Shown here one piece after another: positions 1 to 10,725 of a stretch of 26,610 nucleotides of DNA (its first letter is position 1; the number at the start of each line of letters is the position of its first letter). The stretch comes from Cylindrodendrum hubeiense. Taxonomy: Eukaryota > Ascomycota > Sordariomycetes > Hypocreales > Nectriaceae. The stretch covers positions 1 to 26,610 of the forward strand of contig JAANBB010000500.1 of the NCBI GenBank assembly GCA_014621425.1, given 5' to 3'. The notes beneath the pieces were generated by a model that was given only the letters and a program-made list of their open reading frames with translations, was not told where the DNA came from and did not search any database. The translations under genes and the position numbers were made by a program.

Positions 1-58
1 ATCCACCCCATCCACCCCATCCACCCCATCCACCCCATCCACCCCATCCAAGCCATCC
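1..58. repeat. 9-bp tandem repeat at the left edge
   Basis: The unit ATCCACCCC is repeated five times perfectly (1-45), followed by a decayed sixth copy (ATCCAAGCC) and the start of a seventh. The array touches the window edge, so its true length is unknown. It is not a TTAGGG-type telomere repeat. It could be a minisatellite in intergenic DNA or the end of a repeat-containing coding exon lying to the left; no open frame continues convincingly out of it. Confidence 0.9.
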
Positions 59-1431
59 TCCACATCGTCTCTTTTCAAACTTGCATTTTCAAACCTACGT
101 TGAATTCTTTCAATGGCCGAACATCATCAGCTGATATGTCTCAGACGCAGCGCCACATCCGCCTGCGTGTCCAACAACACGCGAATCATGAAACCCGTTG
201 GCTTTGAGTCCGTCATCCGGCAGAAAAGCCGGTTACTTTGTCTCAGACCCTTTGACGGGATCATTCGCGAGCCATCTCCCGTTGATTCACGGCTCGGAAG
301 GCACCCGTTCATCGCGACAAAAAATCGGACGCTTCTTGAGTCAGTATGGGGTTGATTCCGTCTTTCCTCGTTCACCTCCCAAGATGCGGAACACGTTGAC
401 GTTGTAGCGTCCAGAAAATATGACAGCCACCACACTAGCGACGAGGCGTTGGTGCTGATACCCACTCTGAACCGTTCAACTGGAGTCGAGGCGCTTGCCA
501 CCTCAGCCGTATGATTGTACTATTGCCTACCTATGGTCAGCCCGCAAGAATCCGTCGAGTGTGGGCGTTACTTGCACTTCAAGTGTTGATGGTGGCGTGC
601 TCATCTACACCCTTAGTACGGATACTACCATCGCAGCCTTACTCCGTCTACTAGGTGCAGTTGATATGTGTATGACGCCTCGAGTTTCCCTACTGACTAG
701 GCAATGAGAATAGTTAGACAGCCAGCCAATTGGATACGAATCTGCTCACGTATCATGCAAGGGCTATCTAGCCCGTGGATCTACATAGCAAATCTGAAAC
801 GTACCAATTCAACCTTCGCCCTGGGCGATCAGTTTTCTAGACGAGCTACCTGACTCAATGTACACGGGCAGCCAGGATCCCGAGAGATGGCGTTGAGCAG
901 CGATGGCACTAGTCCCGTTTGGCCAGCCGCCACGGCCATGTGCCACGATGGGGTTGTCGTTAATTAAAGTTGGCTGACATTGCACACGCCAAAGCCGGGG
1001 CAAGGGCTGGACCACGGGGTGTGAGAGCAGCTTGACAGGGGTCGCTCGGTGTGGTGGTGGCCACGGGCGATGGCGTGGAGGGAAGTTCGGAAGCGCAGGG
1101 AGAAGAGAAGGAAAAAACGGAGAGGCGTTGTGGAGGGGAGGCCGGAGCGAGTGTCTTCCTCATGGCTGTGGCATCATTTCCGGTGTTGAGTGTGTGTGTG
1201 TCTCAGGTGAGGAAGGTTGACAGGCGGGAGGGAGTTCGAGGGCTTGATCTACGTGCAGTGCCGTGGCGTGCTATGACTGCCTTGGCTCAACGGCTCTGCG
1301 AGCTAAGGGCGTTTTCTTGGTCTATTGGGGCCATAGAACCGAAGAAGCAAGCAACAGCGTCGAGGCGCATCCAGACCTGCCCGTCAGTGGAAGCTCAGAC
1401 CCGTCCAAGAACGGTGGCTTGTTGCCAGGGG

Positions 1432-1470
1432 GTGCGTGTGCGTGTGCGGTGCGCGTGCGCGTGCGTGTGC
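1432..1470. repeat. Alternating purine-pyrimidine GTGCGC tract
   Basis: About 39 bases of almost perfectly alternating G/T/C (GTGCGTGTGCGTGTGC, one break at CGGT, then GCGCGTGCGCGTGCGTGTGC). Such d(GT/GC) tracts are the classic sequence class able to adopt left-handed Z-DNA under negative supercoiling. The alternation is seen directly; any structural role is inference. Confidence 0.75.
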
Positions 1471-2513
1471 AGGCTCGGACCACATCGTCGAATTCGAGAT
1501 GCCAGCCGAAGAGTCCGGTGATACGCCCAGATCTCGAGGCTCAGGCCCCTCCACGAGTCGGAGGATGCATGGACCTGACTGCTAGATGAGATGAGCAAGG
1601 AACACCGCAGAGCCCGGGATACCAGCCCGCGGCGACCCTCAAAAAACCCCCGTGATACGGTACGCATCGGTAATTAGGCCCATTAATCCCAGAGCGAGCG
1701 TGGGGTGGAAGGGAGGGACACGGAGAGGAAGGTCTGGATGCAACTCATCGCAGATGGCCAAGCATTTGTATATCGATACATCACGCCAGGCAGTCCGTCT
1801 AGACTTGGCGAGAACGACATCTCCAGCCCTTCTGTGCACAGAATGTCTCATCCTGAGTGGTGTGACAGTCCTGCTCTCCCCGTTGTGCATGCATGCTGCG
1901 ACGACATGTTAGGCAATTGCACTTGTAGGCTTGACGAAGTGACCAGTGAGAGAGATGCGGCACCGTAGATAAAACCACCACCTAGAATACTAGATTAGCC
2001 GATTCCACAGGTCGCATGCAGAATCCGCAATGTGTGAGGTAGCATTCTAGCTAGAGGGGCGTCCCACGGTGGATGGTGAGGTGTGTCCGGGCACCACGAG
2101 GAGGTTCCTTTCATCCCATGATCCATCCCATCCCATCTGCGTGGCCCAGGGTCGCAACCATCCATTGCGCACCCGCTCATTTGCGCGGTTCCCCCAACAT
2201 CCAGAAAGTAGGTGGGCACGGCGAGGCGGGTTCGGCGGGGCGGGAAATGGTACAGTACCTCTCGTTAATAAGGTTCTCAAGGTTCTGGAGCATCCAGGAG
2301 TTGAAGCAAGGGACCTCTGGCGACCCGCGCACCGGCTCGGGATATTTAGCCATCGGGTTAGAGCTGGGGCTAGGTCAACGGTCGCGACTGATCCGTACTC
2401 TGTAGGTTTCAATAGACACGGTCCAAGAAGCCATTATTAGACAGCCCGGAATTTCTTTGCCTCATCATTGTGACGATGTGGATTCGGTCATGGCTGACCG
2501 TGGACGCCACGAA

Positions 2514-2532
2514 CCCCCCCCCCCCCCCCCCC
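2514..2532. repeat. Homopolymer run of 19 C
   Basis: An uninterrupted run of 19 cytosines. Runs this long are prone to slippage and to miscalled length in sequencing. The G-rich complementary strand could also form intermolecular G-quadruplex structures. Confidence 0.9.
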
Positions 2533-5500
2533 AGAGAGCCCGAAGTGGGAAAACTAACCGCTCGCTGTACGTGGTAAGATGGAAAATGAAGGAGGCGCCG
2601 AACAAAACCAAATACGCCGACGCCCATGTTTTCTCGGGTATGCTAGATTAGCATTTATCGGGGATCAGATGCTAGACATTCGAAGGCTCGGAACCTCAGA
2701 CACCGGAGTCGGCGCCGAGCCTCTGAGATTACGGAAGGGAGACGGCATGCTACCACCCCCGAAGGTCGATCATTAACGGGGGCAAGGACCGCAGGGTGGG
2801 CTGGGCCGGGCTCGTCGCGTGTGTCGACGATGCGCAAGTGGCCGTTTCATCGTCCTTGGACTTGCAAGGCTGGGGGGCGCTTGTCCCGGTGGGGAATGGC
2901 AAGCGGCCGCCGAGAGGACAGGGTAGCGTAACAGAGCCAGCGGCTGGGCCGGGATCGTGATGTCGGCGTTGTGGTGGGCAGAAGAGAACAGGCATCCCCG
3001 GATTGGAGGGTAGCGGAGAATTTCACATCTCTAACAGGGCTGCAGAAAGTAACGAGATGTGCTTTTGGGTGCAAAGTAAAGACAGCGAGGCCATTGACTC
3101 GTATCGTGATTTGAGCCCGTTGATATGGACATGGATGAAGGGTAAGGCTGGGGGCGGTTACATGGGACAGGCTGCGGCTGGGGAGGGAACTGGATGCAGG
3201 GGATCGGTGATGACGTCCAAGGCGCCCAGAGAACCAGGCCGGACGACTTAGACGCGAGTCGAGGACCACCCTAGCTCACGGTAGTATTGGGTAGCCTGAT
3301 GGCACATATCCCGGCCGCCAGGTGGGCGGTTGTTGAGAGTGACCATGGGCCGTGTCGATGAGATGAGGTTAGGGGGGGGCGAGGATGGGGAATTCTTAGG
3401 ACCCATGTGTCGAGGTCTCGTCCCGGGATGGCACTGTCGCATCAGCCATGCGATCTGGCCCGTCCTCCCCTGGCTTATTACGGAGTACCTCTGGGACTCG
3501 ATCGGGCAGAGAGGATGGAATTTCAGAGTGGCTGTCCGTCTTGAATATTAGCATGGTTAGCAAGTATGGTTAGCAGACGGCACTGGGGCGCTAGGTTGCC
3601 TTGGACCGTTCTCCAAGGCCTCCCTGGGGGGCCACATTTGCCCCTTCTGGAAATGTAGCATTCTGGGGCACCAATTGGTGTCCAATTCTGAGACCTGTGC
3701 GGGTGACCATGTGCGCGGCGCAAGGAGGTGGTAAGGTACGTGATTAGTATCCAGGCATTCAAGTATTCGGGCATTCAGGTGTGAACAAATCTGGGCTGAA
3801 GCAATCTGGACCGAAGGAACGGGAAGTTGAGGATAAGGCCACACACCCACATCTGTGCCCCAGCACCTCAGGCACGAGAAGACGCCGACAAATGGCAGGC
3901 GTGGTACTCGGGACCCCCGAGCTATCCCTTCCTCGCATCATCGATTAACGGGCCGAGCGGCATTCGGAACTGACGCCAAGCACATCCCTAGCGGAGATAT
4001 TCGCATCTGGCAGCCATCCCTCTTTCTCCGCCATTGTCGTATTTCCTATTTCTCCCATGTCGCATCATCGCTGACAATGGCCTGCCAACAGCGTGTCCAG
4101 CCAGAGCCTAAGCGAGCGCCAGGCAACTCAGCACCTTGCAGTGACAGCCGCCCGGCGGGGAAACGGCCCACAACCCACTGCGCCTGGGGGACGCTAGGGT
4201 GACGCCCAGTCGGGATAGCCAACCACGCCAGCCAGCCCGAGCCAGCCAAAGCCGGGCGCTATTCGCAGCGGCGTCAGTGTCCGCGGAGGGTTTTCGCAAC
4301 GCGAACGAGGTTAAGCCTAGGGGGCAGCCCAGGGGCGAGTCTTAACATGTTTGCCGGGATGGCTCAGGCTTGAGGCCGCGCATGCGTCGTCGTGTCAAGC
4401 ACAAGGCCGAACCATAATTGGAAAGAAAAAAGGTGTATCACGGCGAGTCGTTAATCGCCACGGGACGGTCACCAAAAGGTGCTTCACCTCCGGACACGAG
4501 CGCTGCAACCGGCGCCAGACCCGCCTAAGATGACCATCCGGGATGAGGGCTCTTTTTTTTCCTTCCCCTTCTAAGGGTGGGTTCCTGGGCCCCGGGACTC
4601 GCAGCTTCTCGCCGCCAGCGTAAGCCAAGGATGGCCCGGGCCCATCGGGCTCTACGCCTGAACTGCCTGCAGGGAAGCGGCTGCCCCAAGAGGTGGGAGC
4701 CGATGCTGCATGTTGTGCCGCATGTCGTGTGCTGCCGAGTCGAGCCTCGAGACAAGAAAGGTCTGGGTCGTTCTAATCGAGGTACTGAGGCACGGCGGGA
4801 CTGAAAGAGGGACGAGGGACCGGGCATGTAGTACCCCTATACCTCCCTTACCCTGGGACCAGATCTTGCGGCATCGTACATTAGTTTCCCAGGTTGTATC
4901 ACCCATCTGCAAGGAGGAGGCTCCTGGCGGTTCATTAGCCTGCACCTGTATCCGTAACCCAAGATCCCAAACAATGGGAAGATGGTGATGGGACGGATGG
5001 TGTCTCTTTGATGAGTGGCCGCCAACGGAGCCTTGAAAAAGCGCCCAGGTCGGCTCCCTGGTAGCAGCACAGCTTAGAGGCATTGGCCAATTGCGTGAGC
5101 TTTGGAGGATTCACTACTGCAGGAATGATTGTGAGACTGAAGTAGAAGATGGCTCCCGATGGCCATGTCCAGTGTCTCGATCAAGTATCAGTAATCAATC
5201 ACAATCATGGCAACTATCACCATCGCCATCCTCATCATCATTTACTCCTGGTCCACCAGACCCATCCCATGTCTCAACCCTGCTGCAAGTCGCCCACCGG
5301 CAGGCTCACTATGCTCATACCCGAGCTCCGGGGTATAGGGAGGAAGCGCAGCGGCGTTGGACGTTGCCGGCCGGGCACCCGCCATAGCAAGCCTGAGCCC
5401 ACCACCACGCGCCAGCCAACGAGCCTAAACCCAACTACGAGGTACCTGCCGTAGAGGCGGGCTAAGGCATGTATGTCGCCAAGGACGGGAAGGTGAGCTG

Positions 5501-6358
5501 CGAGCCTTTGGGTCATGTCTCTCATCTGTTGCCAGCATTTTCGGCCAGCATTTTCTCTTGTCCCATCCATCCCATCCTACCTCAGTTGCCCTCAGTCGTC
5601 CGCAGTCCTCTTTCCACGGACCATCCCTCTCAATCAATCCTCAACCATCGTTTCTTGCATCATCCTCCCTCGAATATCCCAGCCCCCCCCGGCCCTTAGC
5701 CAGACGTACCCCGGGCATCAGGGCGTCTAGGCGCCCCCGCTTTCCCATCCCATGATTTCTCGGTTCTCTACAGCAGACTTTCTAGTTGAATTGCAGTCCC
5801 CTTTGCCCCCTTCCCGCTCCCGTTCCCAAACAATGGTCAATTCATGGTTGACCACCGGACGACACGGAGTATGCCGCAATACCATGGGACCCAGCCGCAG
5901 AGCCAGAAGGGGGACTAAGACTCCACCATGACCGCCCCAAGAGCCCGCTCCCTAACGCCAAAAACGCCCACTCCCAGGTCCACGCCAGTGCCATTGCCAA
6001 GGCCAACGCCCGCGCTGGTGCTGGATGCTCGGGCTGGTCGCTGGAAGCTGGACGCTCGAGCTTGTCACCCATGCTCAATGTAGATGTGTAGACACCCACG
6101 CCCCGGACCTCGACGGGCACACCCTGACCCTTACTCTTGCACCCAGTTTAGCAGGCCTTCGAGGCCCCGGCCTAGCTGGGACCAAGGGCTTCCCAGGTAG
6201 GTAGGTACATGATCCTCACTTCCAGCCAGGTTCTGCAGGTTGGCAGGGTTTGAGGCGGCGTCCAAATCTCAAGCTCCGGCTGTTGGGTGCTGCACTCTCG
6301 CCGATCTTGGTCGTCCCGGTCATGACGGCACCAACACGCGAAACAGCCCTACTCACCG

Positions 6359-6470
6359 GGCTTGTCTGGCTTGTCTGTCTGGCTTGTCTGGCTGGTCTGA
6401 CTTGGGCTGGCTTGTCTAGGTAGCTGGCTTGTCTGGCTTGTCTGGCTTGGTTGTCTTGACTGTCTTGGGC
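6359..6470. repeat. Degenerate GGCTTGTCT minisatellite
   Basis: The motif GGCTTGTCT, or close variants (GGCTGGTCT, GGTTGTCTT), recurs roughly ten times over about 110 bases, partly as perfect 10-bp steps (CTGGCTTGTCTGGCTTGTCT). It lies in the pyrimidine-rich leader/promoter region upstream of the Zn2Cys6-PAS gene. It encodes nothing recognisable. Confidence 0.8.
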
Positions 6471-6583
6471 ATAATCTAGAACAGACAGACGAGCCCCTTC
6501 ACGGGCGGGCTGTTCCCTCTGAAGGCTAAAGCTCCATGCCACGCGCGCCGGCTGCCATGCCGTGCGAGACCTCTCCGTGTCTG

Positions 6584-6608
6584 GTCTGTGTCTGTGTCTG
6601 TGTCTGTC
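6584..6608. repeat. TGTGTC hexanucleotide microsatellite
   Basis: Short run of (TGTGTC)n, read as CTGTGTCTGTGTCTGTGTCTG, about four units, in the same pyrimidine-rich region. Confidence 0.8.
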
Positions 6609-6802
6609 CATCATCAATCACAAACTCAGTCCACCACGCTCTTGGTTTGGCACCTGGCCCATGCTCCAGCTCTAGCTTGCGCATTGTCTCTGGTTCTGCG
6701 TCCATCTTCCATCTCCCGCCTTGAGCTTCTCGTGTCTTTGTCTTGTCCGTCCACGCCCCCCTGCCAACCCCCACTCCCTCCCTTTCCCCATCATGTGCCT
6801 TC

Positions 6803-6817
6803 TTCATCATCATCATC
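6803..6817. repeat. TCA trinucleotide microsatellite
   Basis: Four to five TCA units inside a longer pyrimidine-rich stretch. It is a short simple repeat with no coding evidence. Confidence 0.7.
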
Positions 6818-6952
6818 GTCTCTTCCTTGATACTGCAGGTTGCGGGTAACTCGACACTAGCTGCTTGGTTAGCTGGCTTCGTCCCCATCGTCCCTCGTCT
6901 CGTCTACTCGCTGACCACACCCCCCCGTTGCCCCCAGCACAACCACCACAAA

Positions 6953-6982
6953 CCTCCTCCACCTCCACCTCCACCTCCACCA
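6953..6982. repeat. CCTCCA hexanucleotide repeat
   Basis: About five units of CCTCCA/CCACCT. It lies in the C+T-rich leader. It would encode a proline run in one frame, but that frame shows no other protein character. Confidence 0.8.
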
Positions 6983-8420
6983 CTTACTACTTCCACTGCC
7001 CAGGTACCTCAATACCTGCCCGCCTACTACTGACCAAGGGAGCAGCAACCTGCATCCTCCGCTCCTCTGGGCCTGCGTTCGGGGCCTGCCCTGTCTAGTT
7101 AACTACTGGCTGCTGCTCCTGCTCCTTCTCCATTTGCTGTTAGTTTTCCTACCTGCCGTTGTCTCGCTTGCTGTCATCCCATCTTTTCGGGCCTGCCGAC
7201 TTCCTCCCCAGCCAGTCGGCGCTCGTCCGTCTCATTCTGCCCATCATCTTGACCCTCCCCTTTTCGCCCAGTTACCTCGACTCGCTGCCAACAAGACGAC
7301 GGCCTCACATGAGACGCTCCCAGTCCTCGTAGTAGACGACAACTCCCACACGAGACGAGACACTGCCCCTCTCCCTCCTACTCGCCTGGCTCATTCACCT
7401 CCACGACGCCCCAATCATTGCCGCCCGTGGTGTCTTATTGCACCTGCAAGACTAACACAGGCAAAACGCCTTGGGCCCCAAGACACGCGGAGAATTCTCG
7501 TCAGTTATGGACCGCTGACTGGGGATCGTCATGGCATAACCCTCTACCGGAATCCTTGATTAGCAGCCACTCTAAAATCCGAACAAGGGTCGTCCCCGAT
7601 GCCCTGTTGCCAACCCTGAACCACCCCGGCTGCATCTCAATTGCGCCGCCCCCCTCCAGTAGCCCGATAGTCACACAAAAACCGACCGCGAGCCACCATC
7701 CAGCTTCCGTCCACAATCCGCCTCTCGTACTCGCGACTTGCCGGCCAGGAAAGGCCCGACGAATCCCCCATCACGTCCAACGTCCTCCGAGTCCGCTTCG
7801 CAGGTCCCGGCCCCTGGGCATCTCTGTAGTAGCCCGAACACTTTCTCTACATCCCACCAGCACGGCTTCATGCTGTATTACCAGGACGCCCCAAGATCCA
7901 TCTTCCTAGTATCACGGTGCAGCAGCTCGTCCCACAGAGGCTCGCCCTGGTCTGTCGCCGTCGTCGACTCTTAACTCGCAGTCTTGCTGCTGCCACGCCT
8001 GGACGTTGTTGACACCGTCTTAACACCCAACTGTTGGGCATTAGTCTCGTCTGGCAACGCTTTTGTGCCGATAACCCTGCGCGGGGCAACTATCCTGACC
8101 CTCCCCAGACCGGCCTCGGCAACCTCCCAAAACAGGGACCTGATTCGCTTGTTCACTCCTGAGCTGGACGAAGCTACTCGGCACTCGACGATTGCGTCCT
8201 TGACAGACGGGTTTCTCCTCAAGGGCGCCTCCTCAACTCTGCTTGCCGCTCGTACTGCGTGGAAGGGGATGCGAACACCGAAATCGAGTCTTCACGACGT
8301 GTTGAAACCTCCGTACCGAGACAACCTTCTGGCACTGGGCCTAGGGAACTTGGTGATTGTTGGATCGAGCACACGGACGCCTCCCCGTCCGGCCAACTAA
8401 ACCAGCACAAGCGCTCCCCC

Positions 8421-10725
8421 ATGCTCCCCAGAAGTCTTCCCGCCGACGCAACGCCTGTCCCGCTCGGCCAGCGCCGAGGAATCTCAGACCTGGCGCGAAT
8501 CGCCTCAGACTTGACCTGGGCACCCAAGAGAGCAGAGTTCGACGACTCTGCCCGGTCTCGGGCATACCCCTCTCCGCCCATGTCAGGATCCCCGCCCCTT
8601 CCCACGAAGCCATTTCAAGGAGCTGGCGAACGTGGTCAAGCACCAGGTGGCTATCCAACTGGTAATCCCCAAGATGGCTACCGCAGAACCCCCAACCAGC
8701 AGTCACCAATCGATCCCCGAGGACCGCCAAGCATGCCCCCATCGCTACCCAGGCTCTTCCAGCAAGAGCAGCAGGAGGCAATGCCATATCCATATCGACG
8801 ACCCGAAGAAACCCTAGCCAGACCGGGCCCGTATCCTCAACCCGGAGTTCCAAGCATGTCCCAACAACCGGGCTATTTGCCCGCAGGTGGACCCGGCGCA
8901 CCATCACCGTATCCTGCGCCCGGTCGCCCACTGGTTGCTGAGAGCCAGCAGATGACTTCACCCAAATCGCAGAGGAAGACGAAGGGCCATGTGGCCTCCG
9001 CTTGTGTACCATGCAAGCGGGCCCATCTCCGGTAAGAACTCCTGAAAGATTGGACACCCCGTGTACCAAGTTGCTGACCGGACGATAGATGTGACGGTAC
9101 GTATTCCAGATTGCATTTCTGCCCCCTCGAATTTCTTTCCATGCATCGCATACCACACCCGAGTCCTGCAGCACGTCAACAGGGTGGCAGCGCCTCCAGC
9201 CCGCCCCAACTTGTCTGGGAAAGCAGGGTTTCACCAGTGCCGATGGCCCTTGGAGTATAGGAGCGGCGTTGCTGCCCTGTAAAAGGTGTAACCTGTTGAG
9301 GAGCCTGTTTCGGACCTGAAACCTCAACCTGAACGTGATGGACAACTGGTTCGCCAGCTAGAGTTGAAGAGGTGCCTGAGAACATGGCGTTAGAAGATTT
9401 GGGTTCGAAAAAGAGCCCAGCTTCAAGGGTTGATGGTTGTGTCTCGTTGAAATATCTGCACGGCGAGTGCCGCGACTGGGAACCGGTGACGACTTCGTCT
9501 TTGGATATTGGTGCTAATTCGCATTGCAGCACAACGACCTTGTTCGAGATGCATCACAAACGGAAAAGAGGACTCTTGCGTTGATGTGCAACACAAGAAA
9601 CGAGGCCGACCGCGCCTGAGAGACGACCGAGATACGCGATATGACCCATCACGGTATCCACACCCCCAGGACGCCGCTGCGAGACGTCCGTTGAGTATAT
9701 ATCCATCTGGCAGTGGTGCAATGGGCTCAGGGTAAGATCTCATTCCGGAGGAGTTGTTGGTATAAGTGCTAACGCGTCGAAGTGAACCGATGCCGCCCAG
9801 ATATCTTGAACGGGCCCCGACCGCGGACGCAAATGCTTATGGCGCGCCCTCATCGATTGCGGCTCGGGTACCGGAGGCTGTGGCCTTCCTGAACATGAAG
9901 ATGGAATTCGCCAAAGTGTCGCCAGTGTTCGCCGATGCGATTGGAGGCGCCAATATCCAGGGACGAAACTTGAGCGACATTGTGGTGCCGGCGGAACGAG
10001 ACAGGGTCCTGGCAATTCGAAGCCAGCTCCTCGAGGAGCAAACAAGAAAAGAGCCGAATTACCTTCCTCCAATTCTAGCCAGGCTCGACCACATAATACA
10101 AGGACTTGGGTTTAGCGCGGAGGAAGTCGGACGGTTCCAGCTTGAGCGTCAGGAGTACCTGACCTTCCGAACGTTTGATGGACAGGTCAGGCAATATCCA
10201 GTCCGCCTGGGTCTTGCAAAGGAAGGGTCCATCTATTTTGTGGTCATGGTGTTGAGCCACGCTGCACGACATTCTTACCCACAGGTGCCGTCTCCCCTTT
10301 ACGCTCAGGGGTACAACCCGCAACCGCAGCCCCCCCAAGCGGCATATGGGCAGCGCGCTCCGGTCCCTGCGGCGTTCGATCCGGCGCGTCAGAGGTTCAA
10401 CGAGGGCCCGCTCGGATCTCGACCACCTCCAGGTCCATCTGGGCAATTGCCGCCAAACCCGGGGATGGGGGCCGGAAACCCGTCCTATGCTGCGTCGCCG
10501 AGCCGCCAAGAATACCCAGGACCGACGTCATATCACATCCCCCGAAGCGAATTGACGACAACGATTCGACCTCGACCGCAACCATCATTCCAGCTACCTC
10601 CGATTCGAGCACAGCAGGATCAGGCGGAGCATCCCGGGGAACGGATCTGGTCTCGGGAGGAACGACCGGGCAGAGTCGATATTGGAGGGTTGATTGAGAA
10701 GCCAGATGGACCTGGACGGTCATGA
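8421..10725 (+). CDS. Zn2Cys6 fungal transcription factor with a PAS domain
   Basis: Predicted exons: 8421-9031, 9089-9096, 9530-9731 and 9783-10725, totalling 1764 nt (587 residues plus stop). The introns are 57, 433 and 51 nt; intron 3 has branch site GCTAAC at 9768 and an AAG acceptor. With this start the six zinc-cluster cysteines are C195, C198, C205, C211, C214 and C223, the exact C-x2-C-x6-C-x5-C-x2-C-x8-C spacing. A basic KKRGRPRLR segment with an AT-hook-like GRP core follows (229-237). Residues about 310-430 form a PAS-like domain (NMKMEFAKVSPVFADAIGG to FVVMVLSHAAR). The long N-terminus and the C-terminus are Pro/Gln/Gly-rich, as expected of disordered activation regions. The domain order resembles Zn2Cys6-PAS regulators of the Ert1/Rds2 type, but I cannot assign an ortholog or target genes; it should act in the nucleus. 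The start is uncertain: 8421 is the first in-frame ATG, but the frame stays open and protein-like upstream to about 8259. An earlier exon joined near the acceptor CCTAG ending at 8342 is therefore possible. Confidence 0.88.

Larger units (their letters stand above)
59..5100. other. Gene-free stretch, about 5 kb
   Basis: I see no supportable gene. Open frames here are at most about 156 codons, overlap each other on both strands, show no recognisable domain, and have no matching splice signals with protein-like continuation. The stretch contains the C19 run, the alternating GTGCGC tract and a short TG repeat (about 1190-1201). A few short direct repeats occur, such as GGCATTCA around 3750-3780. 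Base composition is moderately GC-rich and not strongly AT-skewed, so an RIP-destroyed transposon is not evident. It could be a large intergenic region, contain a non-coding transcript, or hold a relic too decayed to read. Confidence 0.5.
5101..8420 (+). promoter_or_regulatory. C+T-rich promoter and long 5' leader region of the Zn2Cys6-PAS gene
   Basis: From about 5.2 kb to the start of the transcription-factor gene the + strand is markedly pyrimidine-rich, with blocks such as CATCACAATCATGGCAACTA (about 5199), CCCTTCCCGCTCCCGTTCCC (about 5808) and TTCTTCATCATCATCATCG (about 6800). This composition is typical of upstream regions and 5' leaders of filamentous-fungal regulatory genes. No conserved protein can be read. 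Small ORFs of 60-160 codons are abundant and could act as upstream ORFs. The transcription start cannot be fixed from sequence. An in-frame open stretch immediately upstream of 8421 (about 8259-8420) looks protein-like and may be part of a 5' exon of the next gene. Confidence 0.4.

Noticed and set aside
1..58. Telomere repeat
   Set aside because: The unit ATCCACCCC does not match the TTAGGG/CCCTAA repeat used by most filamentous fungi, and ordinary intergenic sequence follows.
1051..1521. 156-codon plus-strand frame
   Set aside because: It crosses the GTGCGC alternating tract and gives a Cys/Arg/Val-rich translation from repeats only.
8341..9345. 334-codon minus-strand frame across the transcription factor
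   Set aside because: It is antisense to exon 1 and intron 2 of the Zn2Cys6-PAS gene, whose zinc cluster is unambiguous on the + strand.
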